NCBI GenBank assembly: GCA_947095585.1
Contig: OX352762.1
Coordinates: forward strand, 42,332,537 to 42,396,536
Reading direction: 5' to 3'
DNA length: 64,000 bases
From: Nephrocerus scutellatus
Lineage: Eukaryota > Arthropoda > Insecta > Diptera > Pipunculidae
Shown piece after piece: positions 12,150-25,736 of the stretch. The position numbers and the translations under genes are program-made. The number at the start of each line of letters is the position of its first letter. The first letter of the stretch is position 1. The notes beneath the pieces are model-generated. The model saw only the letters and a program-made list of their open reading frames with translations, searched no databases and was not told the DNA's origin.

Positions 12150-15100
12150 TGACAATAATTAAGAATTTCCGAGATTTCCCTGTTTTCAGTATATCACTTC
12201 ATCCAGCCAGGTAGTCATTTAGTTGCCTTTTTTACTATCCCTAATTAGTTTTTTAGTAATAGCCGCAGTCGGTAATTTGTTAATGAGAAAATAAACAAAA
12301 CAGACAAAACCGTCTGCAGACGATCTATTCCTTACCATTTTCAGCAAGCAAACCAAACACATAAAACGATTTCTTGCAATCAATTATAAATTCCAGCTTA
12401 GTTGCAGTATTTGTTTGGAATAACTAAACAGAACTTCTTAGCTTCGTACATCGTTGTGTGTGCGGCGCACCAACCGTGCGCTGCGGCTGCTATGTTTGCA
12501 CTACCAAATGGGGAATTTCACCACAAAACCGAATCTACGATTAGAGAATTTACAAGAGAAATTTCAATTTTAAAATTTTCTATTGTAACTTCGCGTGCAC
12601 GGTTGTCTGTGGCTGGCTGGGTGGCTGGTAGAATCTTGCTATCAATTTTTAACGCACTTCCTAAAGCCAGATTTTCTGGAAATTGTATACATGTGTTTTT
12701 CTGGTGACAATACTTTCTATTAAAATTTTGAAGTGATCCGGCCCCGGGTTCGGGGGGCTTCCATTCATTTTTATAAATATACCCGATTTTCCTAAAATTT
12801 TATACACATGTCTCTGATGGACAAGACTTTTTGTAAAAATTTGGTAGAGGTATTGACCCTGGGGCGGGTTAACTCCCATACATTTTTTTAAAAAAAAGTT
12901 ACTCGATTTTCTTCAAATTCTCTATATTAACTTCGCGTGCCCGGTTGTCGGTCGGTGGCTGGCTTGGTGGCTAGCCGGTGTAATATTGCGTTCAATTTTT
13001 AACTAACATTCCAAAGCCCGATTTTCTTCAAATCATGTGCACATGTGTATTTCCGGTGACAATACTTTCTATTAAAATTTGGAAGGAATTGGTCCCCGGA
13101 GTCGGGGGCTCCCATACAATTTACCCGATGTTCTTCAATTTTTTGTTTTTGTTTGAAATTTTGTGATCCATCAGAAGCCCGAAAATAGTTGTAAGGATCG
13201 TATAAAATAAGATTTTTAATGGGTAGACTGAGTAGCTTCCTTTAAATATTTATAATTACTATTTTCTATTATGCGTTGCAGGTTAGTTACTTCTTTGTAG
13301 GAGGACAAGAAGCCACATTTAGATTTTTCACCTTAATGAAATACGACAAATGACCTAAACGCAATATAGATATTAAAAATTATTAACTTTGCGTGACCGT
13401 GTTGTTGGCTGCCCAAATCTTGTGATCAGTTTTAAACCAACTTCCTAAAGCCTGATTTTATTCAAACTTTGCACCCTTTTGTATCTCCCTCGATGTCAGT
13501 TGGCTCTAATACAAATATTTTACAAAATTTAAATAAAAAATAAAACATATAACTGTTATTTCGTTTTGTTTTTCAAGTTATTTGCTGAAATATAAATCTC
13601 CTGTTCATTTATGAAATAATAAATATATAATTCTTAAATTTTTAACTGTACTACATTTAATAGATTTACATCGAATATCCATACATATTTATTAACATTG
13701 TAATAAAATATAATAATGAAAACTTAAAATCCTTATTTCTTATTTCATAAATGAACGAGTCTTGCCTTTTTGAATTGAGGGTCCAAAAATAGAAATTAAA
13801 TAATTTATTTTTTACTGTGATTTTTTTTTAAAATTTCTTTACATCCAGAACATAACAATTTAATGCATTCTTGTATGACAACGCTTCAAAAATTAAATCT
13901 GAAGTTCTTAAATATTTTTTTATTCGGTACATAAACATACTTGAGATACATTTTTGTAATTGTAATGTAATTGAAATGTTTCAGCCAGTATTTATTTTTG
14001 CAGGCAATATTCCTTTTTTTTCTATATTTAAAAGAATTCTGTTTAGATTTGTTTTTGGATTGAAATAGTACATTAAATTCATTAGAATAATTAAGTGCAT
14101 TAAAAAATAAAAATACGCTCTGTCTCTCAAATCAAGTAGAGACTTTGTAGAACCTTGGTTGTTGAAGGAAGTTTAGTCCCAATACTCATAACAGAAGACA
14201 GTATTTTGAGGTATGTATTTAACATCGAAATAACAGGGTTCTCCTTTTATAACAGGGAAAACGCCACCACTGAGTCTGTTTCTTTTATTTCAACCATATA
14301 AAAAAACATTCGATGCAGCGCAAATATCGATGTATTTTTCAATACATCGGTCTAACAACGAAGTAACCATACGATGTATTACATCGATGTATTTTTTTAA
14401 TGTGCATCCCTAGGTCCAACTCCTCAACTGCTGAAAAAACCTACCACGCTACCACCAGCAAATACAACCCAAATTCTTTTATTTTTTGACTATCAAGTTG
14501 CTATCAAGTATTAACTATTAACAACACCAATCTCCACCATGTATCGGATTCTTTCTAAGAATTCTCGAATTCCAAGTATTGAAAATTCAAATCGAATTCT
14601 TTTTTGTAGTTCAATTAACAAAAACTGTGGCATGGCATGCGGATTGTCTAACAGTAAAACCTTTCAAAGGTGAAATATTAATTTTTAAGACACGTCAAAA
14701 TATGATTGAAAATTTACCCATCGAAACCAATTTAATTGTACAATTATATTTATCACGGAATCTTGTGGGACGTGAAAGAAAAATATATTATGGTACGAAA
14801 TATTGACGAAAATACGGCTAAATCTATAGTTAACAAAAGTTACAACCAACTTAATTTTGTTAAAAAATTAAATTACCGCCAAAATCAAGTGGTAAATTGT
14901 TAAAATATGTATTATACAAACTTGAACGTTCACATCTTGAATTTCTGATAAGGTTATAATTTATATATATAAAATTTTTAGATTTGCATAGATATAAATA
15001 AATGTGTCATGAAGATTTTTGAATTTTGAGTTGTTGAGTTTTCTAATGACAATTTACAACTAGGAATATTTTTTTCTCGGAAATTGGAATTTGATTTTGG

Positions 15101-15234
15101 TCAAAAGAAATTAGTTGCCAATTTCTTTTATATAGAGACTCATTGCCAAGGGATTACTCCCTGAATGACTTGTGTCACGGCAATAAGTTGGGCTAAGCCC
15201 TTTAATAAAATTCAAAATAATATAAAAATTTGAA

Positions 15235-15263
15235 GGAATGTGATTTACAATATATCACATTCC
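15235..15263. repeat. Perfect 10 bp hairpin, unit D
   Basis: Same stem and loop as in unit B, in the equivalent position of the unit. Confidence 0.85.
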
Positions 15264-15299
15264 TCAATATATCACATACCTAACTTCTTTTGGTATTTG

Positions 15300-15674
15300 T
15301 AGCCACAACTAAGGTAAAAAAAAGTGCTATATTTTGCTATATTGCTTTCAACAAAATGAGTTAGGTATTTTTTGTGGTTAACGGCTGATTAAAGCAAACG
15401 CAAAAACTAACCAAATTTTGGTAAATTTTTTGTTTCATGTGCTTGCCAACTTATCCATATATAATTTTTAAAAGTCGACTCTGGTGGTGAGAATTATAAA
15501 TAAAAATTTGGTTAAATATTTCTTAACCAAAAAATTTTTTTTGGTTAACGCTAACCATTTTCTGGTCTATCCAATGTGTTTGTGTTGTAATTTTTATTTT
15601 TTTGTTGAAAGCAATATAGCAAATATAGCAATTGTAGTTGTGGTCATGATTATAACCACCGATTTCCGTGGCTA
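15300..15674. mobile_element. Foldback/MITE-like element in unit D
   Basis: Third copy of the foldback element, nearly identical to the unit B copy. Its fixed position in each unit shows it was present before the array was amplified. Confidence 0.7.
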
Positions 15675-17584
15675 AAGTCACTGCTACAAATGACGTTTAA
15701 CACCGATTATTATTTTATAATTTCGATTATAGATTCTTTTTTGTTTTTTTCTCATCGCAGCTCCCTTGTGAATTTTAGTGGTGTTTTTTTTATGTCGGAG
15801 TAATTGGAGAGATAATTTAACTGTTAGAATTCAAGTCTGTTTTTTTTCATCCTCCGAGAAATCGTTTTTTCTTTGAGGCGTTTTTTACGCTCCGATAGTT
15901 ATCGGATATGATCTATTTACTTTGAAAAAATATACAGAACATTTTTACACAACTGTAGTTGTTTGTATTTTAAAATATGGAACATGTCGACTATTATGGA
16001 GCATTTAGGTGAAAAATAAACATTTCTCTGATACTAAAAAAAGCCGATAATTTTTAGAACTAACAGATCTGATAAAAGAAAAAAATTTATCGAATATCTC
16101 GGATCTAGGATTTAAAATTTTTGTTTGTTGAACGCAATTGGACACCGTTGTCAATCAAATGGTTACCGATTTTCCTGTTTGACAGTTTTCATAGTAGCTT
16201 GTGTGCGCATTTGGCTGCCTTAGTACGCGTATTCTTCACTTCATTTTATAAGCTTCAAAAACACACGTAACAGCATAGTCGCTCTTATTGCATTCCTTAG
16301 CGTGAATAGAAATCGATTCAGCGATTTCAGTAATACTTTACCTCAAAAGTAATAAACTCAACATTTTTTAATTAAAAAATAAAATATTTTAATTTAGATT
16401 TTGTTTTTTTTTTGTATCAGTCATTAATGTCTTCATCATCTTGTAATGATACGGATATTTTTAAGTAATATATGAACCGTTATTCAGAACGCAGTTTCCA
16501 AGAAAGAATTTACAAAAATAATTTTTCACACGCCCATAGACGAAAGTGACTGTTTCATACGCTATAAACTAGCTTCGAAAGTAGCCCATAATAACACTAG
16601 TTATGTTATCATATAAACGTCTTTTGTTATTTACTGCAATCACAACGATCAGCGAACACACATTCACACATTTCTGCTTCTTTAGCAGTAAAACCGGTTT
16701 GGGCGCGTGAAAAATAGCGTACATTACTGCTCATCAAGCTTCGACCTCGCACGATAAACTCCACTTTCCTTGCTCGTTATGTAATATACTATTTCAGAAG
16801 CAAAGAGTAAAGAGATATCAAGAGGAACGAAGTAGAACAAAACATTTTATACAAAAATGAATGGGTTCCGCAATTGAAATGGTTGTACACTCAGATGTGT
16901 GAGTGCATTCTTAACTTGTGTACTGTTTTGTATCATATTATATGAAGAACTGGTTACGGACTCACACTGCTTTACAGCTTAACTCAACTGAAAAGAAAGT
17001 ATTTTAGTAGTACTTGGTGATGGGCGAAATTGGTTAATTTACTAACCAAGATCGAATTGATTTTTAACCAGGTTATTAACCAGTTTGGCTGTCGATTAGT
17101 TTTATAGAAACTGAGAATGTGTCATGAGTAGACAAGATTATTTTAGATTATGCTGAAAAATCAAAGAACAAGGGACAAGAGCTAATACACAAATATAACG
17201 ATCGACTAAAAACTGTTACAATATAATTGTTATTTTATTATATTTTAAAAATTTTGAAATTTTGATATATATTTTTTAGTTATATATAAATTTATATTTG
17301 ATTTTTTATTTTTAGTTATATTTGAAATTTAAATTAAAATTCAAAAATTAACGGACACCTATGATTTTCTTTAAACTATCTGACAGGGTTTAGAGCTGGA
17401 AACTTTTTTACGAGCTTTCACTTTATTATTCAAATGTTGAATGACTAATTTCGTATCCGACCTTTCTATTAATAGCAAATTATTCAGTGACCGCGAGAGC
17501 AAAATATTAAAATCAAGTGAATGTCTGTAATTAAATGTCTTTGGTTTTTCCTGTTTTTTTTTTTTAATAAATTGACTATTGACA

Positions 17585-18643
17585 ATAATGACAATAATTA
17601 AGAATTTCCGAGATTTCCCTGTTTTCAGTATATCACTTCATCCAGGTAGATATTTAGTTGCCTTTTTTACTATCCCTAATTAGTTTTTTAGTAATAGCCG
17701 CAGTCGGTAATTTGTTAATGAGAAAATAAACAAAACAGACAAAACCGTCAGCAGACGATCTATTCCTTACCATTTTCAGCAAGCAAACCAAACACATAAA
17801 ACGATTTCTTGCAATCAATTATAAATTCCAGCTTAGTTGCAGTATTTGTTTGGAATAACTAAACAGAACTTCTTAGCTTCGTACATCGTTGTGTGTGCGG
17901 CGCACCAACCGTGCGCTGCGGCTGCTATGTTTGCACTACCAAATGGGGAATTTCACCACAAAACCGAATCTACGATTAGAGAATTTACAAGAGAAATTTC
18001 AATTTTAAAATTTTCTATTGTAACTTCGCGTGCACGGTTGTCTGTGGCTGGCTGGGTGGCTGGTAGAATCTTGCTATCAATTTTTAACGCACTTCCTAAT
18101 GCCAGATTTTCTGGAAATTGTATACATGTGTTTTTCTGGTGACAATACTTTCTATTAAAATTTTGAAGTGATCCGGCCCCGGGTTCGGGGGGCTTCCATT
18201 CATTTTTATAAATATACCCGATTTTCCTAAAATTTTATACACATGTCTCTGATGGACAAGACTTTTTGTAAAAATTTGGTAGAGGTCTTGACCCGGGGGC
18301 GGGTTAACTCCCATACATTTTTTTAAAAAAAAGTTACTCGATTTTCTTCAAATTCTCTATATTAACTTCGCGTGCCCGGTTGTCGGTCGGTGGCTGGCTT
18401 GGTGGCTAGCCGGTGTAATATTTCGTTCAATTTTTAACCAACATTCCAAAGCCCGATTTTCTTCAAATCATGTGCACATGTGTATTTCCGGTGACAATAC
18501 TTTCTATTAAAATTTGGAAGGAATTGGTCCCCGGAGTCGGGGGCTCCCATACAATTTACCAGATGTTCTTCAATTTTTTGTTTTTGTTTGAAATTTTGTG
18601 ATCCATCAGAAGCCCGAAAATAGTTGTAAGGATCGAATAAAAT
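17585..18643 (+). repeat. Macrosatellite unit E, truncated
   Basis: Follows unit B closely for about 1.06 kb and ends after GATCGAATAAAAT. Beyond that point the other units continue with AAGATTTTT while this copy continues with TTCATCATT. This is the right edge of the array. On the minus strand across the edge there is an 83-codon open frame, 18685-18434, which I do not recognise. Confidence 0.92.
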
Positions 18644-18978
18644 TTCATCATTATCATCCGTTAGTTGTAAAATTTTCATAGACATAAATTGAGCAATAAT
18701 TTCGTTAAAATGATGTACTGTCTTGATTAAACCGTGAGTTTAGTATAAACGAAATTTGTTCATTTTTGTTTAAAAATTCGTTAGTGAGATTTAACACAGC
18801 ATTAATAGTTTGCAAAAGTCCAGAAAAACATTAAGCTTTTATTTTGGTACACCCTATAAAATTTAACGACGATTTTAAAATTTTATATGTGCTATTTTCT
18901 TGTTTTAAATCTATACAATTTTGGTTCGAATCAAATTTGTTGAAAATTTAATTGTTGATAAAAATGTTTTGATATATA
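18644..18978. other. AT-rich spacer, no gene seen
   Basis: Spacer between the satellite edge and the small foldback element. There is no long open frame beyond the one crossing the satellite edge. The last 40 bases belong to a dispersed repeat also found near 47.3 kb. Confidence 0.6.
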
Positions 18979-19237
18979 AGGCGTATTTTATTTGCCGAGG
19001 AATAAGGAACAGCAGGTTTTCTTATTCCAAAGAAGGAATACGATAGTGCAATTGTTGTTGTAATTCCTTATTCCTCGGCAGCAAATAAAATACAGCTATA
19101 GTACACTGTGTGTTTCAATTTTTTAGTCTATCCGTTGCTGTCAATCGAGCTGGTTCGCTGGTTGTCATTTTTCGTTGCTACAATAAAATAATTATTTATA
19201 TTATTTAATTGTGTCTTTTATTAACAAGATATTTGTT
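18939..19237 (+). repeat. Dispersed repeat, copy 1 (interrupted)
   Basis: The segment is homologous in inverted orientation to 47255-47390. The shared parts include GTTGAAAATTTAATTGTTGA, TAGTACACTGTGTGTTTCAA and TATTAACAAGATATTTGTT. Copy 1 carries a 118 bp foldback insertion plus its duplicated TATA, and a second insertion of about 40 bp near 19140. Copy 2 has neither. Confidence 0.85.
18979..19096. mobile_element. 118 bp MITE with TATA target duplication
   Basis: The arms are 18983-19009 and 19064-19093. They match over about 27 bases except for a 3-base gap (GTATTTTATTTG, then CCGAGGAATAAGGAA). The insertion is flanked by TATA at 18975-18978 and 19097-19100. The related copy near 47.35 kb reads straight through with a single TATA, so the empty target site is visible in this window. 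Target choice of TA or TATA would fit a Tc1/mariner-like or related source. The source transposase is unknown. Confidence 0.88.
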
Positions 19238-19772
19238 CCACGAAAAAATTTATTAATAAGGCGACTGAAAACACAGGCATCGGTAGCAATTCGAACTTCA
19301 CCAAAATTTATATAATTTTTGTAATTTTTTTGTGCAATATACCGGTGAATTTGTGCCAATGCTATGTTGCCCTTGTATTATTGTAATACAAAAAATTTAT
19401 AGTTCTCTCTTCGAGAGTGACAAAGAACAAAAAACATTTCAATACTAACACTTACGACCGGTTCGTTTTGTATATGTATGTTCGTTTTGTATATGTTACT
19501 ACCGCTAACCTATACAAAATAATGTTTCGCGCTTGCTGTGTTAATTGGTTACAATCACTCAGCGAACGGTTCTAGTAGGAATCAGTTAATTTTCGTTTTC
19601 TGATCGTGTTACGCTGTTACTTTAAATCAAACATAACTATCTAACATCTAACATAACTATACTCTTCTGCTTTTATAAATCAGATAGGACTTCTAATAGT
19701 TTTTATAATTTATTCATTATACTCTGTAATATTTTTACCATTTTTGTTTCTATAAAAAGAATTGCCCTTATA
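19238..19772. other. Spacer or hAT upstream sequence, no gene seen
   Basis: AT-rich, with no long open frame. It may be the upstream part of the hAT element that follows, but I could not find a matching 5' terminal inverted repeat. Confidence 0.5.
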
Positions 19773-21727
<1,955 letters not shown>

Positions 21728-21929
21728 AGTTTTTTGATTTATTTTAGTTTATGTTTTGTATTTTTATTAATTATTTCTGTGATGAATTGTTTTTTTTTAA
21801 GTTTTGTTTAACTCAATAAAATCAGTTATTATATTTTTAAAAGTCTTTGTTTAAAAAATATTCAGGGTTCCGCGATCATTGGGAACAAATTTGGCTGCTC
21901 CACGACCAAAATAGTTTGGGAATTACTGA
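21728..21929 (+). mobile_element. hAT 3' untranslated region and terminus
   Basis: Follows the transposase and ends GTTTGGGAATTACTG. Read from outside, the end is CAGTAATTCCCAAAC, which resembles hAT termini (CAG-N-GGTTCCCAAAC type). A matching left end and an 8 bp duplication were not found, so the left end is probably lost. Confidence 0.6.
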
Positions 21930-22814
21930 TCTAGAGGGGATAAAGAAGATTCGATTGGTCAAGAGAAGATTTGATTTTAACAATCCAGAACGAAAGAGAA
22001 GATTCGATTGTCTCCGAACAATCTAAAGAAAAAATAGGATTCAGATTTGATTGGAACAATCCAGAACGAAAAAGAAGATTCAATTGTCGCAGAAAAAACA
22101 AACAGCTTACCCTAGTAGACAAGAGAAATTGTGATTATGATTTCTCTTATCCACCGCGTCGAGGGAGAAAAATCCTGAAAAGAAATCTCTTCCGCGGGGA
22201 GTAATTGATTTGAAGTTAGTCCGTAAGTCAAACTGTTGTCGTCGGATTGCTGCAGTAGACTCAAATGTGCTACATTCCGTTGTTAGCTCGATGACAGAAA
22301 CTTTTGCCTATTGTTCCCGCAAGTGCAAAAGTAAGAAGATTCCGTTTTATTACCCTATAGTTGTGCGAGATAAATTAGCCGGTTAGTGGTGTCGTGATTC
22401 GTGAAGCGAAAACTCTGTCTTATGGTGTCAGCAGTTTCTTTCGTCGCAGCAACCGCCAAAACTGCACAACACAGACCAACAAAGTTCGCTTTCAACAAGA
22501 CCATCGTTACCGGCGAAATGAAAATGGGAAATGTTGATGATAAGGGTGAAGAGACCAGCCAGCCAGCCACGGGCATGCGAAGTTAATATAGAGAATTAAA
22601 ATTTAAGAAGTGTAAGAAACAACTTATTAGCTACGGATTTGTCAACCTCAGACGGAGTTGCAAGTTGGTCAGTATTGAAAGAATTTTATGAGATCGAAAC
22701 AAATTCTACCCAATCCAAATATAAAACCAAAAAATTTTGAAAAAATTAGGGTTGGTTATGTTACGCAGAGCTTTAGCCGAAGTGTGGCGGCTGAAATAAA
22801 ACTGTCCTAGGGTT
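21930..22814. other. Unassigned spacer with one short open frame
   Basis: Contains a short internal repetition, with AACAATCCAGAACGAAA... recurring near 21978 and 22058. It also has an open frame of 54 codons starting at an ATG at 22422 and ending at 22586, with a hydrophobic alanine-rich start. I do not recognise the peptide. It could be part of a degraded element leader. Confidence 0.4.
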
Positions 22815-23195
22815 TTAACCCTCTACCGCATGAATTAATGTGCAAGGAGGAAAAAAATAAAAAACGATTGAAATAGCTTCTTTTGATTATTCTTTAACAA
22901 TATTTATTAAAAAAGTACAATAAAATATTTAGTTTAAAAAATAAAATACGAAGCCATATATTGCTTCGTATGCGAAACGTATAACGAAAACAAAAAAACG
23001 AATCTTTACATGAAACTCAACGACAAGATAAGAAAGCAAACGAAATTAAAAAAAGGAAACAACAAACAAATTATTCAATTATTATTCATTATTCGCAGAA
23101 TGTATAGAAGCGAAAAATAGAATTATTTTGGCACATTTGCCAAACTACAAGGTATATATGGGGTGTTTTTTCAAAAAGTCGAATGTTAAATGGAA
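22815..23195 (+). mobile_element. Possible non-autonomous piggyBac-like terminus
   Basis: TTAA followed by CCCTCTACCG at 22819-22828 matches the reverse complement of the sequence ending at 47115, which borders a piggyBac transposase. Downstream, TACGAAGCCATATAT at about 22948 also recurs near that end (about 47086-47101). No matching right end with TTAA is evident, so the limits are uncertain. Confidence 0.45.
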
Positions 23196-23207
23196 CGTTT
23201 TTAACAG

Positions 23208-23211
23208 ATGT
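23208..23211. repeat. Target duplication ATGT, left side of Osvaldo-like element
   Basis: ATGT immediately precedes TGTGAGGAAC at 23212, and ATGT follows the 3' LTR end at 36559-36562. Confidence 0.9.
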
Positions 23212-23887
23212 TGTGAGGAACAAAATTCTTCACATTAGAATTTCTCCCACACAACATGTCAGGAAATAATTTCCAAGCCTTTTGTCATAGACATAAAATT
23301 AAAGAAATAAAAACTCAAAATGTAGTTTTTAACAATCATTCATAGTTACCAACGCACTCTCTACAAAGTAACTCAAAAGTCACTCAACTTTCGGCGAAAC
23401 GGCCAACATTTCGTTTTCTCTTTTTTTCTCCTATTACAAGCAATAGGCGCATTTAGCAAAACCACCACCACGCAGATGCACAACGCATGGTCTTTTATCA
23501 CATCAGTAGATCACTACGGCACACAGCAGCGAATTCGCCGGAGAAAACGTCTGTCCCCCTCGCGCTCAGGCAGTAGGTGCAGACGTACTCCCACGCATAG
23601 CAGACAAAAAGCAAAATACCATGTAACGGCTGGCGGTGTCAATGACCTGAGCACCGCTCAGACAAAAAAACTACCAAGTGGGCTCGCCAACGAATGCAGA
23701 CAACAACATGCGTGTTCGAAACTGAGCTTATGCATACACACACACACACGGCGTAAGGCAGACAACAACATACATAATCGCAACTGAGCGATGAAGAATT
23801 TATGCGTACACACACACGTTGCAAGGCCAGAAACATGTATACCATACATGTTGTTCTTCAAACGAAACATCCTACGAAGAACATGTA
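23212..23887 (+). repeat. 5' LTR of Osvaldo-like element, first part
   Basis: Matches 34871-35545 of the 3' LTR. It ends in GAACATGTA, where TGTA at 23884-23887 is the target of the nested errantivirus. Confidence 0.93.
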
Positions 23888-24270
23888 AGTTAAGGTATTT
23901 GAGTCGCGCAGCTCCAAAAAAAAATACAACACGTGCAGTTAGAGGTTGAATCAGAACTACTGATAATTTATTTATTGCGTATATTTATAATTTAACAAAT
24001 TTGCTTTCAATAATACTTATTCTAGGAATTACAAATTATGCTTATGCTATTGTTTTAGTTTTAATAATTCTTATTCTAAGAATTATTAAAGCAAGAATAT
24101 TACTTCTGCAAATTATGCTTACTCTACAGTCTACAGCAAAACAATATTGCAACACGGGAAATTGGGTGTCTGGGCAGGTGAAATATTGTGCAGTGTCATC
24201 GGTAAAAGGTATTGTGTGGAAACGCAGTGTGGGATTGTGTAAAGGGCAACGACCGATATTTGTGTTAACT
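23888..24270 (-). repeat. Errantivirus 3' LTR
   Basis: Downstream LTR in the minus direction, 383 bp. I saw no difference from the copy at 30942-31324, including equal length of the A9 run near its edge. Confidence 0.95.
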
Positions 24271-24281
24271 CCCCCCTTCTT
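24271..24281 (-). promoter_or_regulatory. Errantivirus polypurine tract
   Basis: On the minus strand AAGAAGGGGGG lies directly before the 3' LTR, the normal plus-strand primer position. Confidence 0.9.
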
Positions 24282-24301
24282 AAGTATCAGCGTCCCGCTG
24301 A

Positions 24302-25736
24302 TCAAAAGTTTATCTTAATGGGTTCTAGATTTGAAATTTTAAAAGTGGCATCAAGGGGTTCATTTTGTTTTTTAAATTTCAAACAAAAGATTAGAATAAG
24401 ATTTAGCAATATACTAATTAATAGGATGGTTATATCTGAGCCTATTGAGAGAGCCGTATAAGATGAAAAATGGGATAATTTCTTAACGTTGTCCAAATGA
24501 AGTTTGTGAAGATACTGGAGATCTAATCTCATACCACTTTCCGTCAGGTTATTATATAGTAATGGAGGTAAAATATGGTATGATCGACTTTCCCAATTTG
24601 TGTATTTAATGTTATCTAATTCAATTGATTCATTTTGAAAATTAATTAGGAAAGTGCCGTTAAGGATTCTATTGGTTCGACTGTATGAAAGATTGCCGTA
24701 GTAGTTAGTTAAGAATAAGGTACCCTCATTTATGAGTTCGGCAATTGGTTTATTTTGAAATTGGTAATTACATGTTGCATCTTCGCTATTTAAGAGCTTA
24801 ATAATGCAATGGTTTGGAGCTAGTTTTTGAAGTTGATTTTTTCTACAGATAGTCGTATCTTGTATTACGGTACATTTTTCTCTGACACCAAACTTCGTTG
24901 TTTGGGATATAAACAAGTTAAAAAAGTCTAGATCTATCCTTTTGTTGTTTTTTACTGTTGATCGTATTATGATGTTGTTAAACACTACCTCTTCCGTTTG
25001 GGGCAAGCAAATAACGTATAATAGGAGATTATCTTTTATTACCATGATGGGTTCAGAATATTCGATGGCCTGAAGTTCGTTCTTAAAAGGAAGTGTTCCT
25101 GTTTTGGAAAGTAAGTCAGCAATATCAGCCTTGTTTAGTAAATTTGAATTAACTATACTTTTTTTGGCAAGTTGTCCTGCTAAAACTATTTCTCCGATTT
25201 CGTCTTTAAGTAGACCAAGCTTGTTAAAAAGTATTTGTTCATATTTTCCTGTATTATTTGTGTCTAAAATTTCGGTTATTCTATTATATTTATCTATTAG
25301 GTTATTGCTTAATTTGCTGAAGCGCTGATTTACTTGATATTGCTTATTGTTATTACTAATAAGTTCATTGCTTTTTGCCAAAATGTTATCCCAGTCTGTC
25401 GCATCTGGATTACCAGCCAGCCATTTCCAGGCGGATCCTATCCAGTTTATTGATCTTTTAGTCTTCCTCAGATTTTTTCCTTGTAGTTGCTCCATCAGGT
25501 TGTCTATTTTAGAAAGTTGGTGACTTAATTGTTGTAAATAAGGATTTGTTTTAAGGATATTGTGGTGCACATCTGCTCTTAGGCCATCTATTATTTCTTC
25601 GTAATCGGTAAGGTTTATGGTATGTATTATTTTATAGTTTCCGTTTATTATTCTTCCCGTTCCTTGTTTCACTGCAATGAGAGGGCTATTGTACTCGTAG
25701 ACGTTCACAACGGCTTCTGCACATAAGGGGATTAAT
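24302..25736 (-). CDS. env: Errantivirus Env (baculovirus F-like fusion protein)
   Basis: A class I-type fusion protein on the virus surface. The frame is open for about 478 codons from the putative acceptor. The first in-frame start-like codon is a GTG at 25708, and there is no ATG near the start, so translation probably begins in a spliced upstream exon. A furin-type site, RKTKR (25468-25454), is followed by the conserved region SINWIGSAWKWLAGNPDATD, which holds the expected fusion-peptide area. A hydrophobic anchor, ITILLISILLNLILIFCL, lies near the C-terminus with a short cytoplasmic tail. Several N-x-S/T sites occur between. The coding frame looks unbroken. Function in this host is untested. 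Confidence 0.92.

Larger units (their letters stand above)
12150..17584 (+). repeat. Macrosatellite unit D
   Basis: Full-length unit with the same block order as B, including the hairpin insertion and the 205 bp block. Small differences include a short insertion near 14210, a 7-8 base deletion near 13225, and scattered substitutions. Confidence 0.94.
1..18643. repeat. Macrosatellite array, unit about 5.4 kb
   Basis: The same block of sequence recurs head to tail. Landmark copies sit at 1, 5488, 10905, 12150 and 17585, giving spacings of 5487, 5417, 1245 and 5435 bases. Copies are nearly identical apart from a few large indels, which suggests recent homogenisation by unequal exchange or gene conversion. 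The array runs off the left edge of the window and stops at 18643, where unit E departs from the others. No frame in the unit looks like a recognisable protein gene. The unit is a mosaic of minisatellite, foldback and AT-rich DNA. It could be a pericentromeric or sex-chromosome satellite, but chromosomal location cannot be read from the sequence. Confidence 0.95.

Noticed and set aside
1..18643. CRISPR-like array
   Set aside because: Repeats are kilobases long in a eukaryotic TE-rich context. There is no short repeat-spacer structure.
18922..18931. GGTTCGAATC, resembling a tRNA B box
   Set aside because: No A box or cloverleaf could be built around it, so neither a tRNA nor a SINE is supported.
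22401..22586. Possible small secreted peptide gene
   Set aside because: A short Ala-rich frame with no known family, between element remnants. It is kept only as a note within the spacer entry.
23476..23787. 103-codon frame present in both Osvaldo-like LTRs
   Set aside because: It lies inside the LTR and is duplicated at 35134 only because the LTR is. No domain is visible.
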